In this document: positions 45,721 to 54,700 of the stretch, piece after piece | Layout of the letters: the number at the start of each line of letters is the position of its first letter | How positions within the stretch are numbered: position 1 is the first letter of the stretch | Source of the DNA: Anaerolineales bacterium | Lineage (GTDB): Bacteria > Chloroflexota > Anaerolineae > Aggregatilineales > UBA2796 | Length of the DNA stretch: 64,000 nt | Reading direction: 5' to 3' | Assembly (NCBI GenBank): GCA_015075625.1 | Contig: JABTTZ010000002.1 | Coordinates: 992,001-1,056,000 of the forward strand | Translations under genes and position numbers: made by a program | The notes under the pieces: model-generated | The model's input: only the letters and a program-made list of their open reading frames with translations | The model's database searches: none | Told to the model about the DNA's origin: nothing

Positions 45721-45775
45721 CCCTGTCCCTCCCCGCCCATGAATGGCAAAATGGGCGGGGGGTGAACGATACCCT

Positions 45776-46642
45776 ATGACTACGAATCCTTCTGAGCCTC
45801 TGCTTTCCGTCGTCATTGTCAATTACAAAACACGGGCGCTCACCCTCGATATGCTGGCGTCCATTTACCAAACGACACTCCCCACCAATGCCCTTGAAGT
45901 GATCGTTATTGATAATGCCTCTGGCGATGGCAGCGCCGAGGCAATCCAACACGCCTACCCACAGGCGCGGGTGATCGCCAACGCCGAGAATCGCTATTTT
46001 TCAGCGGGTTATACACAAGGCATTCGCCTGGCACATGGGCAGTATGTGATTGCCTTGAATTCCGATATGCGTGTGCAGGGCGATAGCTTGGTAACATTGG
46101 TACAGCGTTTATCGGATAACCCTCATATTGGTGCGGCGACCACCACGATGCATTTCCCCGATGGTCGCCTTCAGCGCAACTGCGCCCGACTGACGCCCTT
46201 TTGGTATCTCATCCTAAACTACACCATTTTGGCAAAACTTTTCCCCCGCCGCTTAGCACAAGCGAACGACTGGTTATGGTATGCCGAGTGGGATCGGACA
46301 ACCTCTCGTCCGGTGGAATCGCTGCCGGGAAGCTGCATCATTGCCCGTCGCGATGTGTGGCAAAGCGTGGGAGGGTTTGACGCCCGAATGAAAATGTATT
46401 TCAGCGATGATTACCTTTCGCGGCGGGTGACGGCGCTTGGCTTAGAGATTCATTACCTCACCAGCGAGGGGATCATCCATTACGAAGGGGCGTCAGCAAA
46501 ACAGATGAGCCGTTGGGCGCTGCGCATCTATCTGCGCGATCTGCTCGTCTATATACACCTTGTCTATGGGCGCTTGGCGCAGATCATCCTCGCCATTCTA
46601 CTGCTCCCAACCTATGCTGTCCAGTGGCTGCGGGCGCGGTAA
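45776..46642 (+). CDS. Glycosyltransferase family 2 (rhamnosyltransferase-like)
   Basis: 288 residues. The GT-A nucleotide fold is clear: LSVVIVNYKTRALTLDMLASIY, VIVIDNASGDGSAEAIQ, ANAENRYFSAGYTQGIRLAHGQYVIALNSDMRV (the DxD-like acidic site), then a later acidic loop FSDDYLSRRV. A C-terminal hydrophobic stretch (IILAILLLPTYAVQWL) may attach it to the membrane. Such enzymes add rhamnose or similar sugars to surface polymers. ATG 45776 is chosen; the upstream 11 codons add a non-conserved stretch. Confidence 0.9.
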   Translation: MTTNPSEPLLSVVIVNYKTRALTLDMLASIYQTTLPTNALEVIVIDNASGDGSAEAIQHAYPQARVIANAENRYFSAGYTQGIRLAHGQYVIALNSDMRVQGDSLVTLVQRLSDNPHIGAATTTMHFPDGRLQRNCARLTPFWYLILNYTILAKLFPRRLAQANDWLWYAEWDRTTSRPVESLPGSCIIARRDVWQSVGGFDARMKMYFSDDYLSRRVTALGLEIHYLTSEGIIHYEGASAKQMSRWALRIYLRDLLVYIHLVYGRLAQIILAILLLPTYAVQWLRAR

Positions 46643-46701
46643 TCCCGCTGGCAAGATACTGCCTGCTCCATCCTTTTTTGTGCATGTTTCTACGCTATAG
46701 G

Positions 46702-46737
46702 TTGCTTATTTCTCAATTTATGCATTAAAATGCATAA
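46702..46737 (+). promoter_or_regulatory. Promoter with ArsR-type palindromic operator
   Basis: TTGCTT (46702-46707), 18 bp, TAAAAT (46726-46731). Over the -10 lies a 20 bp palindrome, TTATGCATT-aa-AATGCATAA (46718-46737), with perfect 9 bp arms. It lies 44 bp before the ArsR-domain gene and is placed to repress that gene when bound. Confidence 0.65.
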
Positions 46738-46781
46738 TAGATAACATTGCGCTTAGGAAACCATGAAGGAGGACACCCCCA

Positions 46782-47897
46782 ATGACAGACCGGATAGATG
46801 CTGCGATTGTGCTTGCCCCGCAGGTAGTAACCGTCGATTTTGATCTTGCTCCCACCCTGAATATTGTTGACAGCATGGTGAGCCTGATCCGCGTCGAACA
46901 TCAGGCAAGTTTTTCAGAATGGGTGGTAAAAACTGCCGCTGCCTTTAGCCCTGAACAACGATATACCCACAAATTAATTTTTTGGGGATTGGCGAATCTT
47001 TTTTATGAAACAGACCCCCGCGCCTTCCCGAACTTTCCCGCGTTTTTAGACCACTGGCGCACTTTAGACCCGGTTACCATGCGCGATGATTTGGTGGCGA
47101 AAATTATTAGTTATCAGGCGAAACTTGCCGATATGGGCATTGATGCCACCCCACCCACCGCCGAGGCGCTCATTGCTGATCGTGCAGTGTATCTTGATTG
47201 GGTGCGCCATTTTTACCAAGAGGAGGAGATGGACGTTGCCTACGAAACGGATTTGCACGCTCTCCTTGCCAACCCGCAAAAGATGCACAAACTGATGGTC
47301 GATCACATGACGCTGATGTGGGAAACAGTGATGCGCCCTGAGTGGGAGAGGGTAGAGCCTTCCCTGCGAGCGACGATTAGCGCCTTTGAAAAACTCGATT
47401 TCACAGGGATGACCGCCCAAGAAGCGATCCGCGTGGTCACTGGGCGGGAAGTCCCCTTTAAATGGGGAGACAAATTGAATCATGTGGAGCGGATCACCTT
47501 CATCCCCTCCCCCCATTTGGGACCCTTTCTCGTCATTTTTGCCTCGCAAGACCCCCATGTGCGGATACTGTTTGGCGCACGAATGCCAAAAGAAAACCTG
47601 ACGCCCCCTTCGGCATTGGGGCGCTCCGAACTGCTGGTTCGGCTCAACGCCCTTGCCGATGACACACGCCTGCGCATTTTGGAACTGCTCACCCAAGAAC
47701 AGGAAATCTGCGCCCAAGATATTATCAGCCGCCTTGACCTCAGCCAGTCAAGCGCCTCGCGCCACCTTAGCCAATTGGCGGCAACGGGGTACATTACCGA
47801 GCGGCGGCGGGATGTGGCAAAGTGCTACAGCCTGAATGGGGAGCGCATCGAAGAAACGAATTCAGCGTTAGCAGCGTTTTTACGGCGGCGCTATTAG
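46782..47897 (+). CDS. ArsR-family regulator with a large N-terminal domain
   Basis: 371 residues. The C-terminal ~85 are an ArsR/SmtB winged helix: RLNALADDTRLRILELLTQEQEICAQDIISRLDLSQSSASRHLSQLAATGYITERRRDVAKCYSLN. The ~280-residue N-terminal part is unrecognised by name, mostly helical, and resembles the sensor-like halves of other long ArsR proteins. The classical metal-binding CxC in the recognition helix is missing, so a small-molecule or protein signal is more likely. A perfect palindrome overlaps its promoter, which suggests autoregulation. Confidence 0.85.
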   Translation: MTDRIDAAIVLAPQVVTVDFDLAPTLNIVDSMVSLIRVEHQASFSEWVVKTAAAFSPEQRYTHKLIFWGLANLFYETDPRAFPNFPAFLDHWRTLDPVTMRDDLVAKIISYQAKLADMGIDATPPTAEALIADRAVYLDWVRHFYQEEEMDVAYETDLHALLANPQKMHKLMVDHMTLMWETVMRPEWERVEPSLRATISAFEKLDFTGMTAQEAIRVVTGREVPFKWGDKLNHVERITFIPSPHLGPFLVIFASQDPHVRILFGARMPKENLTPPSALGRSELLVRLNALADDTRLRILELLTQEQEICAQDIISRLDLSQSSASRHLSQLAATGYITERRRDVAKCYSLNGERIEETNSALAAFLRRRY

Positions 47898-47997
47898 AAG
47901 CTCCTTCAGGAGTGATTCCCCCTCTCCACAAGGTTGAGGGGGGGTAAAGAAGTGAGAAGTCAGCGCACCACATGAAAAGTAGGTATTATTGACGCTG

Positions 47998-49383
47998 ATG
48001 ACTCTCTTTTTGCGGCGCGTTGCCTGTTGTGTTCCCCTCATCTTGGTGATCGGTCTGATCGCCGTGCCCGTCCGCGCCCAAGACCCGCCGCCCATCCCTG
48101 ACCCCGCCACCATTCCCCCTCACCTCGGTTATGGCATTCATTACGCGCCCAACACGAATGTAAACGCCGATGCGCTTGTCACCCAGCTTGGCTTTGATTG
48201 GGTGAAAATCTACGAATTGGCGAATGCTGGACGCTTTCCGGGGAAGAAAATCCTCTTGCGCATCGATATGCGCTGGCAAGATAACTGGGATCAGTTCAAG
48301 GCGAACCTGACGGCGTATATGCGTGCCGTCGCCACGTCGCCGGTGGACGCCGTAGAAATCCACAACGAGCCAAACCTAAGCCACGAATGGAGCGGCAAGC
48401 CGAATGCTTGGCAATACACCCAAATCTTGCGCGTCACCTATACGGTGGTCAAACAGGTCAAGCCAAGCCTGATCGTCGTCTCTGGGGGGCTTGCCCCAAC
48501 GATCACGACGGCGGATCGCGCTGCGGTGGATGACCTTGAATTTGCCCGCGAGATGTTTGAGAACGGTGCGGGTCAGTGGTTCGATGCCTTTGGCTACCAC
48601 CCTTACGGCTACAATATGCCCCCAGAGGCAGACCCCTACGGCAGCCAACCGCTCGTTTTCCGCCGGACAGAGCGTATTCGGGCGCTAATGGAAGAATACG
48701 GGATTTACAAACAAGTTTGGCTCACCGAGTTCGGCTGGCTGCGCGACCCAAGCGAGGAAGGCGTTGGCTGTTCAGACTCCAACCCCGATTTTCAGGGTTT
48801 TGCCTGGATGCGTGTCAGCGGGGCGCAGCAGGGCGATTATCTGGTGCGGGCGTTTGAGTATGCCCACCTTTATTGGGCTTGGGCGGGTCCGATGTTTGTT
48901 TGGAACTTGAATTGGCAGCAGCAGGAGGGAACGCCCATATGCAGCCATATGCGTTGGTTTGCCTTGCTGCGCCCGAATGGGGAAGTCACCAGCGCCTTCC
49001 GCCGCCTCGCCGCCATGCGCCGCTATGTGAGCGATTACCAACCGCGTATTGAACTGCGCGGCGATCCGGTGCAGGGGACGCTTTCGCTACGCTGTCCAGC
49101 GCGGACAGAAATCGGGCGCTTTACAGTGGAAAACATCGGGTACCCCGCCAACCTGATCTTCGATGTGGCGCCGATCAATGTGGGTGCGCCTTACCTTGAG
49201 GTACAGCCCGTTCGCGCCCGCGCCGGAGAACCGATCACCATCTACGCCGACCCCGCCGGAGCAACGACATCGGGAGCATACCCCGTGTTCATCAACATTC
49301 GGGCGAACTATACGGGGCGTCCGCTCTCCCAAAGCCTGAGTGGAACGGTAAATCTTTGGTACAGTGAGGAGAATTGTCCGTGA
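47998..49383 (+). CDS. Secreted glycoside hydrolase of the GH-A (TIM-barrel) type
   Basis: 461 residues. The signal peptide is VACCVPLILVIGLIAVPVRAQ, cleavage after ARAQ-type at ~26. The barrel has the acid/base Glu in VEIHNEPNLSHEW (~120) and the nucleophile Glu in VWLTEFGWLRDP (~243), the two strands expected in clan GH-A (GH5/GH39-like); FDAFGYHPYGY lies between. A beta-sandwich follows from residue ~355. The sugar substrate cannot be assigned. ATG 47998 is taken instead of a TTG three codons before. It overlaps the next gene by 4 bp. Confidence 0.78.
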   Translation: MTLFLRRVACCVPLILVIGLIAVPVRAQDPPPIPDPATIPPHLGYGIHYAPNTNVNADALVTQLGFDWVKIYELANAGRFPGKKILLRIDMRWQDNWDQFKANLTAYMRAVATSPVDAVEIHNEPNLSHEWSGKPNAWQYTQILRVTYTVVKQVKPSLIVVSGGLAPTITTADRAAVDDLEFAREMFENGAGQWFDAFGYHPYGYNMPPEADPYGSQPLVFRRTERIRALMEEYGIYKQVWLTEFGWLRDPSEEGVGCSDSNPDFQGFAWMRVSGAQQGDYLVRAFEYAHLYWAWAGPMFVWNLNWQQQEGTPICSHMRWFALLRPNGEVTSAFRRLAAMRRYVSDYQPRIELRGDPVQGTLSLRCPARTEIGRFTVENIGYPANLIFDVAPINVGAPYLEVQPVRARAGEPITIYADPAGATTSGAYPVFINIRANYTGRPLSQSLSGTVNLWYSEENCP

Positions 49384-49904
49384 CGACGCATTTATCGGAT
49401 CATGATCATCATCACACACCCACCGACCATCCCTTGCAAGATATTTGGCATAACGGCACCTGCTATGGCTGCGGACCCGCCAATCCGCATGGGTTGCAGA
49501 TCAAAAGCTATTGGTCGGAGACGGAAAATGCCGCGCTTTGCACCTTTCAAGGGCAGCCTTACCACAACGCTGGGTTCGATAACGTTATGTATGGGGGGTT
49601 AGTCGCCTCACTATGCGACTGCCACTCCATTTGGGCGGCAATCGCCGTCACCTATCGGCACGAGGGGCGGGATTATGGATCAGCCCCTTCGATCAGCTAT
49701 GTCACAGGAAATCTAAATGTCAGTTTCCGTGCGCCAACACCGCTTGATCGGGCAATTGTCTTGAAGGCGCACGTCCAAAAGGTAGAAGGGCGTAAGGCAC
49801 TGATCCACACGGTTGTGCTGGCGGGGGAGACAATCACCGCCGAGGCGCAGGTACTGGCGATCCGCATTCCTTTGGATAAGGCGTTGGGGGCAACGATGGG
49901 CTGA
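49380..49904 (+). CDS. PaaI-type hot-dog thioesterase
   Basis: 174-residue hot-dog-fold protein of the PaaI/YbgC group. It begins with a His-rich segment (HLSDHDHHHTP), then CYGCGPANPHGLQIKSY, PYHNAGFDNVMYGGLVASLCDCHSIWAA (the helix with the substrate-binding residues) and LNVSFRAPTPLDRAIVLKAHVQKVEGRKALIHTVVLAGE. GTG 49380 has GAGGAG 8 bp upstream; a TTG two codons before is too close to that site. Expected to hydrolyse an acyl-CoA, which one is open. GTGA overlap with the glycoside hydrolase stop. Confidence 0.88.
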   Translation: MTTHLSDHDHHHTPTDHPLQDIWHNGTCYGCGPANPHGLQIKSYWSETENAALCTFQGQPYHNAGFDNVMYGGLVASLCDCHSIWAAIAVTYRHEGRDYGSAPSISYVTGNLNVSFRAPTPLDRAIVLKAHVQKVEGRKALIHTVVLAGETITAEAQVLAIRIPLDKALGATMG

Positions 49905-49918
49905 GAGCAGAACTGGTT

Positions 49919-51283
49919 TTACCCCAAACCCGCCCGCCGCAGGGCTTCGCGGTAATCTTCGGGGGTGTCAATATCGCGGAGGATGTTCTCATTGTCTGTT
50001 TCGATGTAGTAGGTATCCTCGCCATGCGCATTGATCACATCGCGGGGAGCGCCTTCTTTGGGAAGGTTTAAAATTTCCCCCCACAGGGAACGATCAATCA
50101 GAATTGGATGTCCGCGCCTCCCTTTGTAACTAGGGGCAATGATCTTTCCCCGTCCCTCGTAATAGGCGATCAGGATACGGGAGACGATGCGTGGGTCGAT
50201 CTGGGGCTGGTCACCGAGGGCGACTAAACACGCACTGATCGTTGGTGGCAGTGCTTTCAACCCCGTCTTTAACGAGGACAACATATCGCCTTTTTGGTAA
50301 TCGGCATTGTGGGCAAAGCGGGCGGAGTCCCGCTCCAAAACAGCACGGACTTGCCCCGCCTGATGCCCGGTGACAATGACAATATCATCCAAGCGCATCC
50401 GGTTCAGCCGCTCCACAATCGCCTTGATAATCGGACGCCCATCCCATGCCAGAAGGACTTTCGAGGTTTCCGGTTGATTCATGCGGCGCGACATGCCCGC
50501 CGCCAAAACCACCGCGCCCACCCGCCGGTGGACTTCTAAGATAGGATCGGCGTCTTGCACCGATCCAAACGCCACCGCGCTGATCAGCCGTTCGCGAAGG
50601 ATCAGACGGGCGATCAACCGTGCCGCGCTGCGTCCAATGCCCGTTGTTGGGGCGCGATTGATCATGCCCACAATACGAGCCGTTGGCGGGACACCCTTCA
50701 AGCCTAGTTCGGGGTCACGCATCACAGAGGCAATCCAAGGGTAACGCACCCGTTCACCACCCGGATAACCGTATTGGGCGATGATCGCCTCTGGGTTGTA
50801 GACATGCTCGGCATCCAGCGGCACGCCGAGGGCATTCAAACCGACCACCGGCACATGGAGAGTCGTCCCTGAGGGAATAACGGGTTCGTGTGTATAGGGG
50901 GCTTTGAAGGGTAAGCGCCGGGCGCCATCTGCCTCAACGAGGATCACATCAGAGTCGACCGCATCGATCAGTTCGTTGATTGTTGTTGGCTCAAGTCCAA
51001 TCACCTTGCTATTTTGAACATCCCGATAGAGAAAGATAAATCCGTGTTGGTTCAGGGCGCGGGAAACCGCCGCCGGACGAAGGGAATCGCCCCCTAACGT
51101 CACCGCGCCGGGGATGCTGGTTAATTCGTCAACAGCAATTCGCGTCGTCGTAGCCGCAATCACCCGCCACCCGGCGTCGATCAACTCACGTCCCGCCGTC
51201 AGCAGGCTGCTGGTCTTTCCGCCTGCTCCGGTAAAGGCGACGACATCGCCCCGTGTGATGCCCAGTGCCTCTGACAGCCGCAT
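49919..51283 (-). CDS. YqeC-MocA fusion: selenium-dependent molybdenum-cofactor maturation
   Basis: 454 residues. Residues 1-215 are YqeC: LGITRGDVVAFTGAGGKTSSLLTAG with a P-loop-like GAGGKTS, ATTTRIAVDE, LVEADGARRLPFKAP and a VTLGG segment. Residues 222-450 are a MobA/MocA-like nucleotidyltransferase: VGAVVLAAGMSRRMNQPETSKVLLAWDGRPII (the GTP/CTP-binding start), VALGDQPQIDP (catalytic Asp), GRRGHPILID and DIDTPEDY. These two functions are separate genes in most selenium-dependent molybdenum hydroxylase loci. It is the last gene of the hydroxylase operon. Confidence 0.9.
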   Translation of the reverse strand: MRLSEALGITRGDVVAFTGAGGKTSSLLTAGRELIDAGWRVIAATTTRIAVDELTSIPGAVTLGGDSLRPAAVSRALNQHGFIFLYRDVQNSKVIGLEPTTINELIDAVDSDVILVEADGARRLPFKAPYTHEPVIPSGTTLHVPVVGLNALGVPLDAEHVYNPEAIIAQYGYPGGERVRYPWIASVMRDPELGLKGVPPTARIVGMINRAPTTGIGRSAARLIARLILRERLISAVAFGSVQDADPILEVHRRVGAVVLAAGMSRRMNQPETSKVLLAWDGRPIIKAIVERLNRMRLDDIVIVTGHQAGQVRAVLERDSARFAHNADYQKGDMLSSLKTGLKALPPTISACLVALGDQPQIDPRIVSRILIAYYEGRGKIIAPSYKGRRGHPILIDRSLWGEILNLPKEGAPRDVINAHGEDTYYIETDNENILRDIDTPEDYREALRRAGLG

Positions 51284-51301
51284 GACCGCTCCAGAATACG
51301 C

Positions 51302-51547
51302 CTATTTTTTCGGATTTCGCTCCAAAATACGAATGATTTCAAACCCCACAAAGATGATGATCAGTACGACGGGTATCAGCAGCACATAGCGCCAATTGAT
51401 TGGATCCTCCCCAATGAAGGTTGTGCCATCGAAGGCGATGAAGGGAGGGAAGCGGATACCGCCGGAAAATTCCAAGGGGAGCAGCAGTAGATAGACAATC
51501 AAGGCAAAGACGATGACAAGCAGTCTAGGCAGCCAACCATTACGCAT
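51302..51547 (-). CDS. Small two-helix membrane protein
   Basis: 81-residue unrecognised protein. It has an N-terminal helix (LLVIVFALIVYLLLLPL, ~10-26), a short outside stretch (EFSGGIRFPPFIAFDGTTFIGEDPINW) and a second helix (YVLLIPVVLIIIFVGFEII, ~55-73), ending RILERNPKK. ATG 51547 overlaps the yqeB stop by 8 bp, which favours coupled translation and a role tied to the hydroxylase system. Longer upstream codons belong to yqeB in another frame. Confidence 0.62.
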   Translation of the reverse strand: MRNGWLPRLLVIVFALIVYLLLLPLEFSGGIRFPPFIAFDGTTFIGEDPINWRYVLLIPVVLIIIFVGFEIIRILERNPKK

Positions 51548-52457
51548 CGAACACGTCCTTTTTGGGTTTCCCCTGAACGAAATGCCCCTGAAGCATACGG
51601 CGTACCGATGGCGCAGCGAGAATCGCCTCCACCACGCCTGCGCCCACCGCGAGGGATTTGTCGGAGATGGTGAAGCAGTATTCCCGACGGGCGCGAGGAT
51701 CAAGATCGCCGATCTTGAGTCCTATTGTCACGTATGTCTCATCATCAATCAAGCCCCTCACCACCCCATCAAAGGGTGCAGCAAGAGAAACATCCCCCAC
51801 CCGCGCTAAACGATCTCCCTGGCGGGCGCGATTGCCTATGACCATCAACTGTACCATATGCCCCTCTGATGGCGCACGCAGGACCCGATCATGGCGAATG
51901 CCGCCCACTGTGGCGGGCGCTCCTGTATCTGCCTCGGCGCTCCCCGTCCAATAGACACGCCCCAAATGGTGTCCACGATTCGTCTCAATTACAGCATGGC
52001 AATCGATACCTGCCGTGAAACCAGGACCAAGCGCGGCGACAAAGGGCGCATCATGGATTGTCGTGTCGATATTGTGCTTGGCAACACGCCCATCAACAAC
52101 AGCAATGGGCTGCAAAGCAGAGAGGGACGCCCCCTCTGGATCAACAAAAACGGGGATAACGCCCTCTGCCAACCATGCCCATGCCTGATCTAGATGTGCC
52201 AATGATGCTCGCCGCGCCATGATCCCCTCGATAATGACTGTTTCGTTGCGGATGCAACTGCTGAAACAGACGGGCAAGCGCACGGCAGTGGGTACGGGTA
52301 GTTCTGTCATGGCGACGGGAAAACCCGCTCGCGCTAAGCGCCAGGCGGCGCCTGTAGCTAAATCGCCCGCACCACGAATCAGGATTAGCGTATCTGACGG
52401 GGGGAAAAGCGGCAGGCGGGTGCGCCCATCCAGTCCGGCGTGTTCATACGAACCCAT
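51540..52457 (-). CDS. yqeB: YqeB/EF2563-family selenium-dependent molybdenum-hydroxylase protein
   Basis: 305 residues. A Rossmann-like start DTLILIRGAGDLATGAAWRLARAGFPVAMTELPVPTAVRLPVCFS is the YqeB hallmark; DCHAVIETNRGHHLGRVYW follows at ~170. The C-terminal third (SEGHMVQLMVIGNRARQGDRLARVGDVSLAAPFDGVVRGL) resembles a biotinyl/lipoyl-like hammerhead. YqeB and YqeC mark genomes with selenium-dependent molybdenum hydroxylases. Its ATG overlaps the end of the molybdopterin subunit gene by 14 bp. Confidence 0.9.
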   Translation of the reverse strand: MGSYEHAGLDGRTRLPLFPPSDTLILIRGAGDLATGAAWRLARAGFPVAMTELPVPTAVRLPVCFSSCIRNETVIIEGIMARRASLAHLDQAWAWLAEGVIPVFVDPEGASLSALQPIAVVDGRVAKHNIDTTIHDAPFVAALGPGFTAGIDCHAVIETNRGHHLGRVYWTGSAEADTGAPATVGGIRHDRVLRAPSEGHMVQLMVIGNRARQGDRLARVGDVSLAAPFDGVVRGLIDDETYVTIGLKIGDLDPRARREYCFTISDKSLAVGAGVVEAILAAPSVRRMLQGHFVQGKPKKDVFDA

Positions 52458-54690
52458 GCCGAACCCCCGCTTCGTTTAGCGCCTTCACCACACGCTCTGG
52501 GGTGAGCGGAATAGCGTCCATCCAAACACCGGTTGCCTCGTGCAAGGCGGCACAGATTGCCGGCGCAATGCCGAGGTAGGGCATTTCAGCGACGCCCCGT
52601 GCGCCCCATGGTCCAATGGGGTCGGGAATTTCGAGGATCACGCTCTGCACCTCATGGGGAATATCCCACACTGTTGGGATCAGATAGGTGGAGAGAAAGG
52701 GGTTTTGGATTACCCCCTCGCGGCTGATCAGGTTTTCATAAAGGGCGTAACCTTGCGCCTGTACCACCGCACCTTCCACCTGCCCTCGAACAAGTTCGGG
52801 GTTCACCGCTTTGCCCACGTCATGAGCAGAGGTCACCTTAATCACCTCGATCTGCCCTGTTTCCATATCTACTTCAAGTTCTACAGCTTGGGCAACATAA
52901 CCATAGGCAAAGTTAGGGTTCGCCCGCCCGGTCTGTGGATCATAGCTTGTTGTGGGCGGTGGGCGGTATTGGAACGTCCCCACAGCGGGGCGTTCTTCGT
53001 TTGCCCACGCTGCCAGAGCAAGGGCTGCCGCCCCGCGAATGGCGTTCCCCGCCATGAAGGTAATCCGCGAGGCAGAGGCGCTGCCGGCATCATCAGCGTG
53101 TGCCGTGTCATGAGTTAGCAAGCGCACCCACTCTAGGGGAACGCCCACCGCCTCCGCCGCCATCTGGACGATCACTGTATGCGCACCCTGCCCCACCTCA
53201 GCGCTCGATTGACGGACGATGACCTTCTCAATTGCCGTCTTTCCGTGTAGTTCAATTGTTGCCCACGCCCGTTCGGGAAAGCCGAAGCTGAAGCCAACAT
53301 TCTTAAAGCCACAGGCAAAGCCCACCCCGCGCCGTTTGTGAGGGGCGCTAGGCGGGGCGGTAGGGTTGCGCTGAAATCCCTTCGGTGTTTCTTCCCACTG
53401 CCCACCTTCACGGGCGCAGCGTTCTACCACCTCGGCAATCGTCACCCCGGGGGGGAGTGGTGTCCCCACCGAGAGCAAATCCCCTTCGCGAAGGACATTC
53501 CGGCGGCGTATCTCAACGGGGTCTATGCCCAACGCCTCTGCCAAACGGTTCATCATCCCCTCAGCGGCAAACGCCCCTTGCGGACCGCCAAACCCCCGAA
53601 ACGCCCCCGACGGGATGTTGTTTGTGTAAACACCATAGGTATCAAGCTGAATGTTCGGGATCGTGTACGGACCCGTCGCCATCAGGTTGGCATTTCCCAT
53701 CACCTTCGTCGTCGTGTAGGCATAGGCGCCGCCATCACCGACAACGCGCCCCTCGGCGGCAACGACCTTGCCCTCCCGTGTGGCGCCCCACCTTGCCGAA
53801 ATGGTAATCGGGTGGCGTTTGTGATGGGCAAGGATCGACTCGCTGCGACTCCAAATGATCTTGACAGGGCGTTGTAGTTTTTGCGCAGCAAGGGCAAGGA
53901 TGATCTGGACGGACATATCTTCACGCCCACCGAACGCCCCGCCGATTGCCGGATAAATGACGCGCACCTGTTCGGGAGGAAGTGCTAGCGCGTGGGCAAT
54001 CTGTGCCTGATCCTCGTGCGTCCACTGCCCGGCGACAACGACGGTGACGCGCCCTTCCTCATCCAGATAGCCAAGACCTGCTTCGGGTTGAAGATAGGCA
54101 TGTTCTTGCCAGCCGGTGTGAAACATGCCCTCCACAACGACATCTGCCGCCGCCCACCCCGCCGCCATCTCCCCTTTTCGAATCCGGTAATGGCAGAGAA
54201 TGTTATTGGGGTACTCGGCGTGTAGTTGTGGCGCACCCTCCAACATAGCCGCTTCGGGGTCGGTGACGATGGGTAAATCTTCGTAAGTGATCTCGATTAG
54301 GTCGCGTCCGGCAGCGGCGGCTTCTTCATCCTCAGCGACGACGAACGCCACATAATCGGCACGACAGCGAACGACATCCGCCCCGGCTTTGGTAGAGCCT
54401 ACGCCGCACAAGACAGGCTGATCGTAGTGGACTAAGCCGTACTCGTTGCAGGGGACATCGGCGGCAGTAAAGATGGCGACAACACCCGGCTGTGCCTGTG
54501 CTTTGGTGGTATCTACCGCCACAATACGGGCATGGGTGCGATCTGCAAAACGAATCTTGCCCCAAAGCTGCCCGGGCAGATCGATATCGCCAGGATAGGC
54601 GGTTTCGCCAGTGACTTTCCCGCGCCCATCGACGCGATGAATCGACTGCCCAACGGTGAAGGTGTTGAGGCGTGGGGGGTGTGTGGTCAT
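52444..54690 (-). CDS. Xanthine dehydrogenase family molybdopterin-binding subunit
   Basis: 748 residues, the size of XdhA/CoxL-type catalytic subunits. VTGETAYPGDIDLPGQLWGKI starts the fold; IYPAIGGAFGGRED (~245) and SGAFRGFGGPQG (~358) are cofactor loops; GARGVAEMP near the C-terminus (~705) has the catalytic glutamate. No FAD or [2Fe-2S] subunit lies beside it, so partners must be encoded elsewhere. Neighbouring YqeB and YqeC suggest a labile selenium ligand on the molybdenum. ATG 54690 is preferred to the GTG at 54714, which would overlap the previous gene. Substrate: an N-heterocycle or aldehyde, not decided. Confidence 0.9.
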   Translation of the reverse strand: MTTHPPRLNTFTVGQSIHRVDGRGKVTGETAYPGDIDLPGQLWGKIRFADRTHARIVAVDTTKAQAQPGVVAIFTAADVPCNEYGLVHYDQPVLCGVGSTKAGADVVRCRADYVAFVVAEDEEAAAAGRDLIEITYEDLPIVTDPEAAMLEGAPQLHAEYPNNILCHYRIRKGEMAAGWAAADVVVEGMFHTGWQEHAYLQPEAGLGYLDEEGRVTVVVAGQWTHEDQAQIAHALALPPEQVRVIYPAIGGAFGGREDMSVQIILALAAQKLQRPVKIIWSRSESILAHHKRHPITISARWGATREGKVVAAEGRVVGDGGAYAYTTTKVMGNANLMATGPYTIPNIQLDTYGVYTNNIPSGAFRGFGGPQGAFAAEGMMNRLAEALGIDPVEIRRRNVLREGDLLSVGTPLPPGVTIAEVVERCAREGGQWEETPKGFQRNPTAPPSAPHKRRGVGFACGFKNVGFSFGFPERAWATIELHGKTAIEKVIVRQSSAEVGQGAHTVIVQMAAEAVGVPLEWVRLLTHDTAHADDAGSASASRITFMAGNAIRGAAALALAAWANEERPAVGTFQYRPPPTTSYDPQTGRANPNFAYGYVAQAVELEVDMETGQIEVIKVTSAHDVGKAVNPELVRGQVEGAVVQAQGYALYENLISREGVIQNPFLSTYLIPTVWDIPHEVQSVILEIPDPIGPWGARGVAEMPYLGIAPAICAALHEATGVWMDAIPLTPERVVKALNEAGVRHGFV

Positions 54691-54700
54691 GCCGTTTCGC

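Noticed and set aside
46782-47897. Metal-sensing arsenic regulator
   Set aside because: The winged helix is ArsR-like, but the metal-binding Cys motif is missing and no arsenic or metal transport genes lie nearby.
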